Source: JAAZNF01 sp964561025 (GTDB taxonomy: Bacteria; Myxococcota; B64-G9). From it: DNA of 64,000 nt. The stretch lies in assembly GCA_964561025.1 (NCBI GenBank), contig CAZLNM010000008.1, positions 1 through 64,000 on the forward strand, given 5' to 3'. The translations under genes were made by a program, and so were the position numbers. Below are positions 1 to 6,941 of this stretch, piece after piece; positions within the stretch are counted from its first letter, which is position 1; each line of letters begins with the position of its first letter. The notes under the pieces were generated by a model that saw only the letters and a list, made by a program, of their open reading frames with translations, was not told the DNA's origin and did not search any database.

Positions 1-2
1 TG

Positions 3-1145
3 ATGCTCGAGACCGGGGTGGACGACAACGCAAACGGCGTCCTCGACGACGCCGAGGTGGACCAGGTCCAGTACGTGTGCAACGTCTTCCTCGTGCAGAT
101 TGAGGCGGGTTCTAATCACACCTGCGCATTGATGTCCGACGGCACGGCCAGGTGCTGGGGTTGGAATATACACGGACAGCTCGGCGACGGGACGACGACA
201 CAGCGCTTGACGCCTGTTGCGGTGAGCGGGCTTTCAAATGTTGCCGAGATTTCGGCAGGGGGGTTTCACACCTGCACACGCCAGACGGACGGCACGGCCA
301 GGTGCTGGGGAAATAATGGCTACGGCCAGCTCGGTGACGGGACGACGACAAACCGCACGACGCCGGTTGCGGTGAGCGGGCTTTCGAATGTTGCCCAGAT
401 TTCGGCAGGATATTGGCATACCTGCACGCGCCAGACGGACGGCACGGCCAGGTGCTGGGGATACAATGAATACGGCCAGCTCGGCGACGGGACGACGACC
501 AACCGCACGACGCCGGTTGCGGTGAGCGGGCTTTCGAATGTCGCCGAAATTTCGGCAGGAGGTGGTCACACCTGCACGCGCCAGACGGACGGCACGGCCA
601 GGTGCTGGGGACACAATGAACACGGCCAGCTCGGAGACGGGACGACGACCAATCGTACGTCGCCTGTTTCTGTGAATGGTGTTTCCGGGGTGATTTCTAT
701 ATCCGCGGGCGGTGGACATACCTGTGCAAGCCAAACAAACTTGGTGACGATGTGCTGGGGCTACAATAACGGAGGTCAGCTCGGCGACGGCACGACGACA
801 AATCGTACGACACCGGTTGCAGTGAGCGGCTCGTGGGCTATAGAAGAAATCTCGGCTGGCAATTCACACACCTGTGGTCGAAGTTTTTCTGGAGGAGCAT
901 ATTGTTGGGGAACGAATTATTATGGCCAGCTCGGTGATGGAACAGAACTTCAAAGATTGACTCCGGTTACGGTATTTGGACTTTCTAGCGTGGCCAAGAT
1001 TTCATCAGGGGGCGATCACACCTGCACGCGCCTGACGGACGGCTTGACAAAGTGCTGGGGATGGAATCCCAACGGCCAGCTCGGCGATGGAACGACCGAG
1101 GAGCAGACGACGCCGGTCGAAGTCGCCCTCGATCTGGCGCCATGA
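3..1145 (+). CDS. RCC1-repeat beta-propeller protein, 5' truncated by window edge
   Basis: The frame is open at the left edge, so the ATG at 3 is probably internal and the N-terminus is missing. After an Asp-rich lead-in (residues 1-32) come seven consecutive repeats of about 50 residues (150 bp each, starting near nt 99). Each carries the core HTC...CWG..GQLGDGT..R.TPV.V, which is the RCC1/BLIP-II-type blade. Seven blades make a complete propeller. Each blade has a paired Cys (HTC and CW), suggesting one disulfide per blade and an exported protein; this is inference. Function is unknown: bacterial RCC1 proteins of this type are usually surface or secreted binding scaffolds. The DNA of units 2-4 is nearly identical, so these blades look recently duplicated. 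Confidence 0.85.
   Translation: MLETGVDDNANGVLDDAEVDQVQYVCNVFLVQIEAGSNHTCALMSDGTARCWGWNIHGQLGDGTTTQRLTPVAVSGLSNVAEISAGGFHTCTRQTDGTARCWGNNGYGQLGDGTTTNRTTPVAVSGLSNVAQISAGYWHTCTRQTDGTARCWGYNEYGQLGDGTTTNRTTPVAVSGLSNVAEISAGGGHTCTRQTDGTARCWGHNEHGQLGDGTTTNRTSPVSVNGVSGVISISAGGGHTCASQTNLVTMCWGYNNGGQLGDGTTTNRTTPVAVSGSWAIEEISAGNSHTCGRSFSGGAYCWGTNYYGQLGDGTELQRLTPVTVFGLSSVAKISSGGDHTCTRLTDGLTKCWGWNPNGQLGDGTTEEQTTPVEVALDLAP
99..1145 (+). repeat. Seven tandem 150-bp RCC1-coding repeats
   Basis: Units start at about 99, 249, 399, 549, 699, 849 and 999. Units 2, 3 and 4 are nearly identical at nucleotide level. Units 5 to 7 keep the protein motif but have diverged in DNA. The repeats are in frame with the coding sequence and have no spacers. 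Confidence 0.85.
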
Positions 1146-1235
1146 GTTGCGGCGGCAGGATCGGTTCGCGTTTTCCGGGGATCAGGGTCGGCCACGCGGG
1201 TTGACGGGGGCGCGGCTTCGAGGTACACAGGCGCC

Positions 1236-1955
1236 ATGAAAGCCGTCCTGCTCGCCGCCGGCGTCGGAAGCCGTCTCCGCCCGCACACCGAGCGTTCACC
1301 CAAGGCCCTGCTGCCGGTGGCGGGGCGCTCGATCCTGCACCGCGCGCTCGACGCCTTCGCCAAGCTCAAGCTCGAGGAGGCCATCATCGTCACCGGCCAC
1401 CTCAGCGAGTCCATCGCGGCGGCCGTGCAAGAGGCGCCGCTACCGACGCGGACGATCTTCAACCCGCGCTACGACACCGCCAACAACTACTACTCCCTGC
1501 TCGTGGCCGAGCCCGCCCTGGCCGGGCAGGATTTTATAAAGCTTGACGCCGACCTGGTGTTCTCCCCCGAGGTCCTCGAACGGCTCCTTTCGGCCACCGG
1601 GGATCTCGTGCTGGCGCTGGACCGCTCGGTGCGTCTCGGCGAGGAGGAGATGAAGATCCAGCTCGGCGACAACGGCCGGGTGCTGCGCGTCTCCAAGCGA
1701 CTTACGCCCAAAGACTGCGCCGGCGAGTCCATCGGCATGGAGCGGATCGGCGAGGCGTTCTCCAAGGTCCTCTTCGATGAGCTGCGCGCGCTCGACCGCG
1801 AGAATCTCACCAACTCGTACTACGAGGACGCCTACGACCGGCTGGCCCGGCGCGGCGGGTTCGACCTCCGTTGCGCGGACGTCACCGGGATGCGCTGGTT
1901 CGAGATCGACGACGAGCGCGACTGGCGAGAGGCCGACCGGCTGTTTGCGCGCTGA
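1236..1955 (+). CDS. Sugar/alcohol-phosphate nucleotidyltransferase (CTP-type likely)
   Basis: This 239-residue protein is a stand-alone NTP-transferase. The signature loop AAGVGSRLRP (residues 7-16) is followed by K23 in SPKALLP, the NTP-binding and catalytic elements of the family. The metal-binding pair D104/D106 lies in KLDADLVF. Length fits MobA-like or inositol-1-phosphate/choline-phosphate cytidylyltransferases. The gene lies ahead of a CDP-alcohol phosphatidyltransferase, so the likely role is making the CDP-activated alcohol that enzyme uses; this is inferred from context. The alcohol (inositol, glycerol, choline or another) cannot be read from sequence. A repeat-filled 367-bp gap separates it from the next gene, so co-transcription is possible but not tight. 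Confidence 0.75.
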   Translation: MKAVLLAAGVGSRLRPHTERSPKALLPVAGRSILHRALDAFAKLKLEEAIIVTGHLSESIAAAVQEAPLPTRTIFNPRYDTANNYYSLLVAEPALAGQDFIKLDADLVFSPEVLERLLSATGDLVLALDRSVRLGEEEMKIQLGDNGRVLRVSKRLTPKDCAGESIGMERIGEAFSKVLFDELRALDRENLTNSYYEDAYDRLARRGGFDLRCADVTGMRWFEIDDERDWREADRLFAR

Positions 1956-1969
1956 CCGGAGAAGCTTCT

Positions 1970-2232
1970 GGCAAGGGGGTTCCCCCCTTGAACCCCCGAG
2001 AAAAAGCCCGAGCAAGACCCCGAAAAAACCTTCTACTAAGGAAAACCTGAAAAAATGGTTCCAGGTTCCGGGTGCCATGTATTCGCTTTTCCCCTTCCCT
2101 TTTCTTCTAGCAGCGCCTTTTTTCCTTGGGGGTCCAAGGGGGCTTGCCCCCTTGCCATGTATTAGCTTTTTTCCCCCTTTATTAGCAGCGTCTTTTTTTT
2201 CCCTGGGGGTCCAAGGGGGCGTGCCCCCTTGC
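1970..2232. repeat. MITE-like element with terminal inverted repeats, copy 1
   Basis: It fills most of the 367-bp gap after the nucleotidyltransferase gene. The left end reads GGCAAGGGGGTTCCCCCCTT at 1970; the right end at 2205-2232 (GGGGGTCCAAGGGGGCG then TGCCCCCTTGC) is roughly its inverse. The core ACCTTCTACTAAGGAAAACC (about 2028-2047) recurs in copy 2 at 50422-50629. The right half contains a duplicated segment of about 80 bp. There is no coding capacity. The G/C-rich ends can fold into hairpins. Confidence 0.65.
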
Positions 2233-2250
2233 CATGTATTCTTTCGCTTT
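2075..2250 (+). repeat. Tandem repeat of about 80 bp, 2.2 copies
   Basis: Units begin at CCATGTATT at 2075, 2155 and 2232. Units one (80 bp) and two (77 bp) each run through a pyrimidine-rich stretch, a TAGCAGCG core and the end GGGGGTCCAAGGGGGC..G. The third is cut off about 19 bp in. It looks like a tandem duplication of the right end of the MITE-like element. Confidence 0.7.
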
Positions 2251-2322
2251 TTCTTGTCATGGCCCGCGAATTGCTATACCAAGAGGCGGCTCGAAGTGTC
2301 GGGCCCGGCAGCGGAGCTTGGC

Positions 2323-3558
2323 ATGGACGTCTTCATCCTTTCGAGCGGCAAGGACTCCCTGGAACGTCAGTTCTTCCAGGTGCCGGTCCCGGCCCGGGTG
2401 GCGAACGAATTCTTCCTCCAGGGTGTGAAAAAACTCACCCTGGTTGTGGACGCCGAGCCACACACGGCGCGTTCAGCGCTCGAAAAGACGGTGCTTGCCG
2501 GCCTCGAACTTTCCATCGAGCAAGCCCCGGCCGGCGTGCCGCTCATCGACCACGCCCTTTCGCTGTGCCGCCCGGACGCACCGTGCGCGATCGTCTTGGA
2601 CGGGTGCCTTTGCTCCAAGGGGTTCTACAAGGCGCTGCTCGCGCAGGCGCCGGCGGCCGCCTCGGCGCAAAAGGCCGTCGTCGCCAAGGGCGAAGGTGAG
2701 CCGGCCTCGGCCATCCTGGTAGGGCCCGGCGGCGCCGGTAGCGTGCGTGCGAGCGGAGGAGCGGACAAGTTGCCGCCGCTGGTCCTGCCGGGGACGTCCG
2801 TCTCCGTCTCCAAAAACACAAAAAGAGAGATCGAGCGCTTTCTCATCGACGGCCTCAGAAAGACCGTGGACTCCGACGGCGTCATCGCCTTCTACCTGAT
2901 GCGGCCGGTCACCCTGCGCGTAACGAGGCTGCTCGCGCGAACGCCGATCCTTCCCAACCACGTCACGCTGCTCTCGTTCGCCATCGGCATGAGCGGGGTG
3001 GGCCTGATTGCCTTTGGCGACCGCTGGCTGGCCGCGCTGGGGGGCTTGCTCTTCTTCGTGGCCGCCACCACCGACTGCATCGACGGCGAGATCGCCCGCC
3101 TGCGCTACAAGATGAGCTACCTGGGCGGCTGGCTCGACACCTTCACCGACGACATCCAGACCGCAACCTGCATCCTGGCCTGCGGGTACTACGAGAGCCG
3201 CACCGGCGGCGGCGAGATCTGGCTCGTGCTCGGCGCAGTGGCGGCGGCGGCGTTTGTGCTGCCGCAGCTCTACGTGTACCTCGACATCCACCGGCGCTAC
3301 CACTCGTCCGACACGGTGGACTTCAAGTTCGCCTGGGAGAAGCCCTCCCCCGCTCCCGCGGCCGAGACGCGGCCCTCTCTCGCCGGCGTGCTCAAGTACG
3401 CCTTCAAGCGCGACTTCTTCACCTTCCTTTTTGCTCTATTCATCGCGCTCGAGGCCCAGGTGGTCCTCGTCGCGGTCAACCTGGCCGCCAACACGACGCG
3501 CGCGGTCCTGGTCGGGATCTCCGCCGTCATGGTGGCGAAAAGCAAGGAGCGAGCCTGA
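2323..3558 (+). CDS. CDP-alcohol phosphatidyltransferase with degenerate N-terminal nucleotidyltransferase-like domain
   Basis: The 411-residue protein has a perfect CDP-alcohol phosphotransferase signature in its C-terminal half: D251, D254-G255, A258-R259, G268, D272, D276, matching D-x2-DG-x2-AR-x8-G-x3-D-x3-D. It condenses a CDP-activated alcohol with a second alcohol at the inner membrane, with hydrophobic segments around 195-250 and 285-410. Residues 1-165 look like a nucleotidyltransferase fold without the GxGxR..K signature. The linker SDGVIAFYLMRP resembles that of fused inositol-phosphate cytidylyltransferase/DIPP synthases. Start chosen at ATG 2323, with GGAG at 2313-2316. The active nucleotidyltransferase may be the separate gene just upstream. 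Product lipid unknown. Confidence 0.8.
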   Translation: MDVFILSSGKDSLERQFFQVPVPARVANEFFLQGVKKLTLVVDAEPHTARSALEKTVLAGLELSIEQAPAGVPLIDHALSLCRPDAPCAIVLDGCLCSKGFYKALLAQAPAAASAQKAVVAKGEGEPASAILVGPGGAGSVRASGGADKLPPLVLPGTSVSVSKNTKREIERFLIDGLRKTVDSDGVIAFYLMRPVTLRVTRLLARTPILPNHVTLLSFAIGMSGVGLIAFGDRWLAALGGLLFFVAATTDCIDGEIARLRYKMSYLGGWLDTFTDDIQTATCILACGYYESRTGGGEIWLVLGAVAAAAFVLPQLYVYLDIHRRYHSSDTVDFKFAWEKPSPAPAAETRPSLAGVLKYAFKRDFFTFLFALFIALEAQVVLVAVNLAANTTRAVLVGISAVMVAKSKERA

Positions 3559-4598
3559 AGAAGCTTCTCAACATCTTCTTCGTCGCGCTGGGGATCGGCT
3601 TCTTCGTGAAGCTCCTCCTGGAGTACGACCTTTCGGCCATCGCCAATGACCTCGCCCGGGTGGGCCTCGGCTTCGGCTGGATCGTGCTCCTGTGGGCGGT
3701 CATGGTCGCCGCCGACACCGCGAGCTGGTATTTTTGCTTCGGCGCGGCCCGCGGCCAGGTGGGCTTCTGGCGGCTTACCCTGATCATGACCGCCGGCCAG
3801 GCCATCAACTCGGTGACGCCCTCCGGCAACCTGGGAGAGCTGGTCAAGGGGAAGTACCTCGCCGAGCACACCACCACCGCGGTCACCGTCTCCTCGCTCA
3901 TCATCTACAACTTCATGTACACCCTGGTCACGGCGGTGATGGTGCTGGCCGGCGCCGCCTGCGCCACCTTCCTTTCGCAGGTGCCCTCCTGGCTCAAGCT
4001 GGTGCTGTGGGGCGCCTCGCTCGTGGTGTGCGGCTACACGGTGCTGCTGGTGGTGATCCTGCGCCGCGGGCTGGCCGAGAAGGTCATCCGCTTCTTGCGG
4101 CGCATCCACATCCCGCTCAAGAACCCCGAGAAGTGGATCCACAACGCGCAGCAAGTGGACCGCGACCTGCGGGAGTTTCAGCAGAAGTACCCGCGCGACT
4201 TCCGCCTCACCATCGGCGCCATGGTGGTGAGCCGGATGATCTCGGTGGCGGAGGTCTGGGTGATCTGTTTGCTGCTCGGGCGGCCCATCAACCCGGCGGT
4301 GGCCTTCTTCATCATGGCGGTGAGCCAGCTCCTGTTCTGGGTGTTCGCCCTGGTGCCGAGCCAGATCGGGGTCATGGAGCAGGGCTCGGACTCGCTCTTT
4401 GCGGCCATGGACTACCAGCCCGGAACGGGCTTTACCTTCGAGCTGGTGCGGCGCGCCCGCCGGGTGTTCCAGATCGCGGTGGGGCTTCTGGTCCTCTTGT
4501 ACCTGGCCCTGTCGCGCGGAAAGCGCAGGGAGAGCGAACCGCTAGAAGTAAAGCAATTGGCGCCGTCCGCGTCCAAAGAACCTGGAGGCACGCCATGA
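3555..4598 (+). CDS. AglD/UPF0104-type integral membrane protein (LPG synthase TM region family), CTG start
   Basis: A polytopic inner-membrane protein of about 347 residues with around eight hydrophobic segments, matching the flippase/lysyl-phosphatidylglycerol-synthase transmembrane family by motifs such as NSVTPSGNLGELVKGKYL and PSQIGVMEQGSD. Members are implicated in moving or modifying lipid-linked substrates. The best start is CTG at 3555: it gives the typical N-terminus MKKLLNIFFVALGIGFFVK, is preceded by AAGGAG at 3544-3549 with 5-nt spacing, and overlaps the previous stop as CTGA. The next candidate, GTG 3606, lacks a ribosome-binding site and would remove half of the first membrane helix. 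It overlaps the next gene by ATGA, so lies inside an operon. Confidence 0.75.
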   Translation: MKKLLNIFFVALGIGFFVKLLLEYDLSAIANDLARVGLGFGWIVLLWAVMVAADTASWYFCFGAARGQVGFWRLTLIMTAGQAINSVTPSGNLGELVKGKYLAEHTTTAVTVSSLIIYNFMYTLVTAVMVLAGAACATFLSQVPSWLKLVLWGASLVVCGYTVLLVVILRRGLAEKVIRFLRRIHIPLKNPEKWIHNAQQVDRDLREFQQKYPRDFRLTIGAMVVSRMISVAEVWVICLLLGRPINPAVAFFIMAVSQLLFWVFALVPSQIGVMEQGSDSLFAAMDYQPGTGFTFELVRRARRVFQIAVGLLVLLYLALSRGKRRESEPLEVKQLAPSASKEPGGTP

Positions 4599-5695
4599 CG
4601 CGATCAAGATGGTCCCTCTTTGCGCTCTTGTGCTTTTTCTCCTCCCGCGCCACGCTGGCGGCGGAGTCGTTTTCGAACTTCGGGCCGGAACAGAAGGTGT
4701 CGCTTCTGGATCTCGGGGTCCACCTCATGGATCCCGAGATGTACTCGGAGCAATGGGGCATCACCATCATCCCCGAGGGCGGCGGGCGGGCGGGCGCGGA
4801 CTTCATCATCTCGAACATCGGCCTAGGAGATCACAAGGCCGCGGTGCGGGGCGAGTACACGGATCCGGCCGGCAAGAAATACAAGTGCCTGGCGGAGTAT
4901 TCCAGCGACGACTGGAAGAACAAGAGCGGAGGCTTTTCGCTGACCCTGGGCGAGAACCGGCTGTCCGGCGACCTCGAGGGCGTGCGTTTCAAGATCACCT
5001 GCCCCGAACTCACCCTGGACCTCGTCATGAAGAACGTCGCTCCGCCCTGGCAGCCGGGCGCCGGCAAGCTGACCCTGGAGAAGGACGGCAAGGAAGAGGG
5101 CTTCTACCGCATGGTGTACCCGAGCCCGCGCTCGCTGGTGACGGGGACCATCAGCGCCGGCGGCAAGACGGTCGAGCTGAAGCAGGGCGTGGGCCTGTGC
5201 GATCACTCGTTCACCAACATCGGCCCGCACAAGCTCGCGCGGCGCTGGTTCCGCTTCAAGCACCTCTCGCCCGAGGTCTCGGTGTTGCTGGTCGAGGTGG
5301 AGACCCCCTCCTCCGCCGGCGGCACGACCCGCGGGTACGTGCTGGTGTACGACGACAGCGGCCGCGTCATCGCCAGCGCCCGGGCGCGCTTCGAGTACGA
5401 CGGCTGGATCCAGGACACCAACTCGGAGGAAGGGTACCGCATCCCCCGGCAGGTCCGGGTGGTGGCGGTGGACGGAGCGGCGACGCTCAGCGGGACGCTC
5501 ACCATGACCAAGCTCGAGAAGGTCAGCGATCCGCTGGCCGATCTCGACGCCATCCGCCGGGCGGTGGCGCGCCGCTTCTCGAAGCCGCGCGACTACTACC
5601 TGGCCTGCAAGTTCACCCTCACCGCCAAGACCGACAAGGGCGAAAAGACATGGAAGGGCGATGACGTGTACAAGTTCGTCTATGTGAACCCCTGA
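4595..5695 (+). CDS. Exported lipocalin-like protein, tentatively CrtC/AttH/Svf1-like
   Basis: A 366-residue product beginning with a signal peptide (residues 1 to about 24, ending LAAES). The ATG overlaps the upstream stop as ATGA and has GGAGG about 7 nt before it. The middle contains GVGLCDHSFTNIGPHKLARRW, resembling the DH-containing strand of CrtC/AttH two-domain lipocalins; the rest is beta-rich with no hydrophobic helices. Such proteins bind or hydrate lipophilic molecules. Placed between membrane lipid enzymes and an MMPL exporter, it may carry or modify the lipid in the periplasm, but that is inference from position. Family assignment is low to moderate; the protein could belong to an undescribed lipocalin-like group. 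Confidence 0.5.
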   Translation: MTRSRWSLFALLCFFSSRATLAAESFSNFGPEQKVSLLDLGVHLMDPEMYSEQWGITIIPEGGGRAGADFIISNIGLGDHKAAVRGEYTDPAGKKYKCLAEYSSDDWKNKSGGFSLTLGENRLSGDLEGVRFKITCPELTLDLVMKNVAPPWQPGAGKLTLEKDGKEEGFYRMVYPSPRSLVTGTISAGGKTVELKQGVGLCDHSFTNIGPHKLARRWFRFKHLSPEVSVLLVEVETPSSAGGTTRGYVLVYDDSGRVIASARARFEYDGWIQDTNSEEGYRIPRQVRVVAVDGAATLSGTLTMTKLEKVSDPLADLDAIRRAVARRFSKPRDYYLACKFTLTAKTDKGEKTWKGDDVYKFVYVNP

Positions 5696-5795
5696 TCTGC
5701 TACCACCTAGAATCTGCCATGGTGCGACTATTTCAAAGCCCTGTCGAAGCGCGCGAGCGGAGGCGGGCATGAACCGCCGGAGCGAGGTGGGGTGC

Positions 5796-5828
5796 GGGGA
5801 GGTGCGAGCGGCAGCGAGCCGCCTCCCC
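5796..5828 (+). other. Strong hairpin in Kelch-gene leader
   Basis: GGGGAG (5796-5801) pairs with CTCCCC (5823-5828), enclosing GCGGC/GCCGC (5808-5812, 5818-5822) around AGCGA. It lies 6 nt before the AGGAG at 5834. There is no U-tract, so it is not an intrinsic terminator; it may limit translation or mark an RNA processing site. Confidence 0.4.
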
Positions 5829-5843
5829 GTGTCAGGAGCCGCC

Positions 5844-6941
5844 ATGCACGACCGGACACGCCCGGTATCGAGACACCTTCGATCCCTCGAACGCCTCTCC
5901 TGGCTCGCCGTGCTCGCCGCGCTTTGCGTATCCTGCCAGTCGCCCGAGCGGGATCACCCGGCCTGCGCCTCAGGGATAGGCCTCGCGTGGGAGAAGCTGG
6001 AGCTGAGCGGTGATGCGCCGGAGGCGCGCCTGGACGGCGCCCTGGCCAGCGACGACGAAGGCCGGAGGGTCTTCTTGTTCGGCGGGCGCTCGGCGAGCGG
6101 ATTTCTCAACGATCTGTGGGTGCTGGACCTGGACCGCAAGGCCTGGACCGAGATCCGCGCGAGCGAGGCGCCCAGCCCTCGCAGCGGGCACTCGCTCTCC
6201 TACGATGCGCGCCGAAAGCGCCTGATTCTCTTCGGCGGCTACCAGGCGGACTCCTTCGGCAAGGCGCAGTTCCCGAAGGAGCTGTGGACCTATTCCCCCG
6301 AGGAGGGGTGGTCGCGAAAGTTCTTCAAGGAAGGGCCCGCGGGGCGGGCCTGGCACACGACGGCCGTCGGGCCGGAGGACCTGGTCCTCTTCGGCGGCTA
6401 CGCGCCGTCTCCGCTCTATCACCAGAATGACCTGTGGGCGCTGGACCTCGAGAGCCTGGAGTTCCGCCGCCTGGCCACCGACGGGGGCCCGCGCATGACC
6501 GGACGGGCCGGCCTGCTGCTCTCGCCCTCGGGCCGGGAGATCTGGTTCGCAGGAAGGGACGGGATCCCGCAGCCGCAACGCGCCGGCTACTGGCAGCTCG
6601 CGGTGGAACAGGATCGTTGGAGTTTCATCACGCGCAAGCAGATGGATCCGCCGCGGAACTTCGACCTGGCCCTGGCGGATCCCCGCGAGGGCTTCCTCAT
6701 CCTGTTGCGCGGGCCGCAGGAGGAGCGCCACGACGACTGGAAGGTGTGGACCTTCCAGCCGCACCACGAGTGTTTCGGCTCCGGCGGAAGCGAGGACGGC
6801 GCCTGGGCGTTCCAGGGCCTCGCCTGCACGACCGAACCCTCGCGGCCGGGCTCGTTCATCTGTCACGGCGGTGCGCGCGCCGAACGCATCAGCGCCGAGA
6901 CCTGGCGGCTTTCGGTCCTGGGCTTCGGGGAGGCGCCATGA
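5844..6941 (+). CDS. Kelch-repeat lipoprotein
   Basis: A 365-residue exported protein. A basic N-terminus and hydrophobic stretch end in LCVSC near residue 35, a plausible though not ideal lipobox. Kelch blades follow, marked by FLFGGRSASGFLNDLWVLD, LILFGGYQ...ELWTY and LVLFGGYAP...NDLWALDLESLEF. Start chosen at ATG 5844 with AGGAG at 5834-5838; an upstream ATG at 5769 would put the hairpin at 5796-5828 inside the gene. The 3' end overlaps the RND gene as ATGA, so the two are translationally coupled. Kelch propellers are protein-binding scaffolds; here it may be an accessory of the transporter (inference). Confidence 0.75.
   Translation: MHDRTRPVSRHLRSLERLSWLAVLAALCVSCQSPERDHPACASGIGLAWEKLELSGDAPEARLDGALASDDEGRRVFLFGGRSASGFLNDLWVLDLDRKAWTEIRASEAPSPRSGHSLSYDARRKRLILFGGYQADSFGKAQFPKELWTYSPEEGWSRKFFKEGPAGRAWHTTAVGPEDLVLFGGYAPSPLYHQNDLWALDLESLEFRRLATDGGPRMTGRAGLLLSPSGREIWFAGRDGIPQPQRAGYWQLAVEQDRWSFITRKQMDPPRNFDLALADPREGFLILLRGPQEERHDDWKVWTFQPHHECFGSGGSEDGAWAFQGLACTTEPSRPGSFICHGGARAERISAETWRLSVLGFGEAP

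Noticed and set aside
99..1145. Tandem repeats resembling a CRISPR array
   Set aside because: Repeats are contiguous, in frame, without spacers, and code for RCC1 blades.
1777..2322. N-terminal extension of the phosphatidyltransferase frame across the repeat element
   Set aside because: The extension runs antisense-like through the upstream gene and repeats, has no family similarity and lacks a ribosome-binding site; ATG 2323 has one.
3606..3608. GTG 3606 as start of the AglD-like gene
   Set aside because: No ribosome-binding site and it cuts the first membrane helix; CTG 3555 fits better.
6434..6937. Upstream extension of the RND exporter frame
   Set aside because: The extension is the out-of-frame shadow of the Kelch gene; ATG 6938 overlaps its stop as ATGA.
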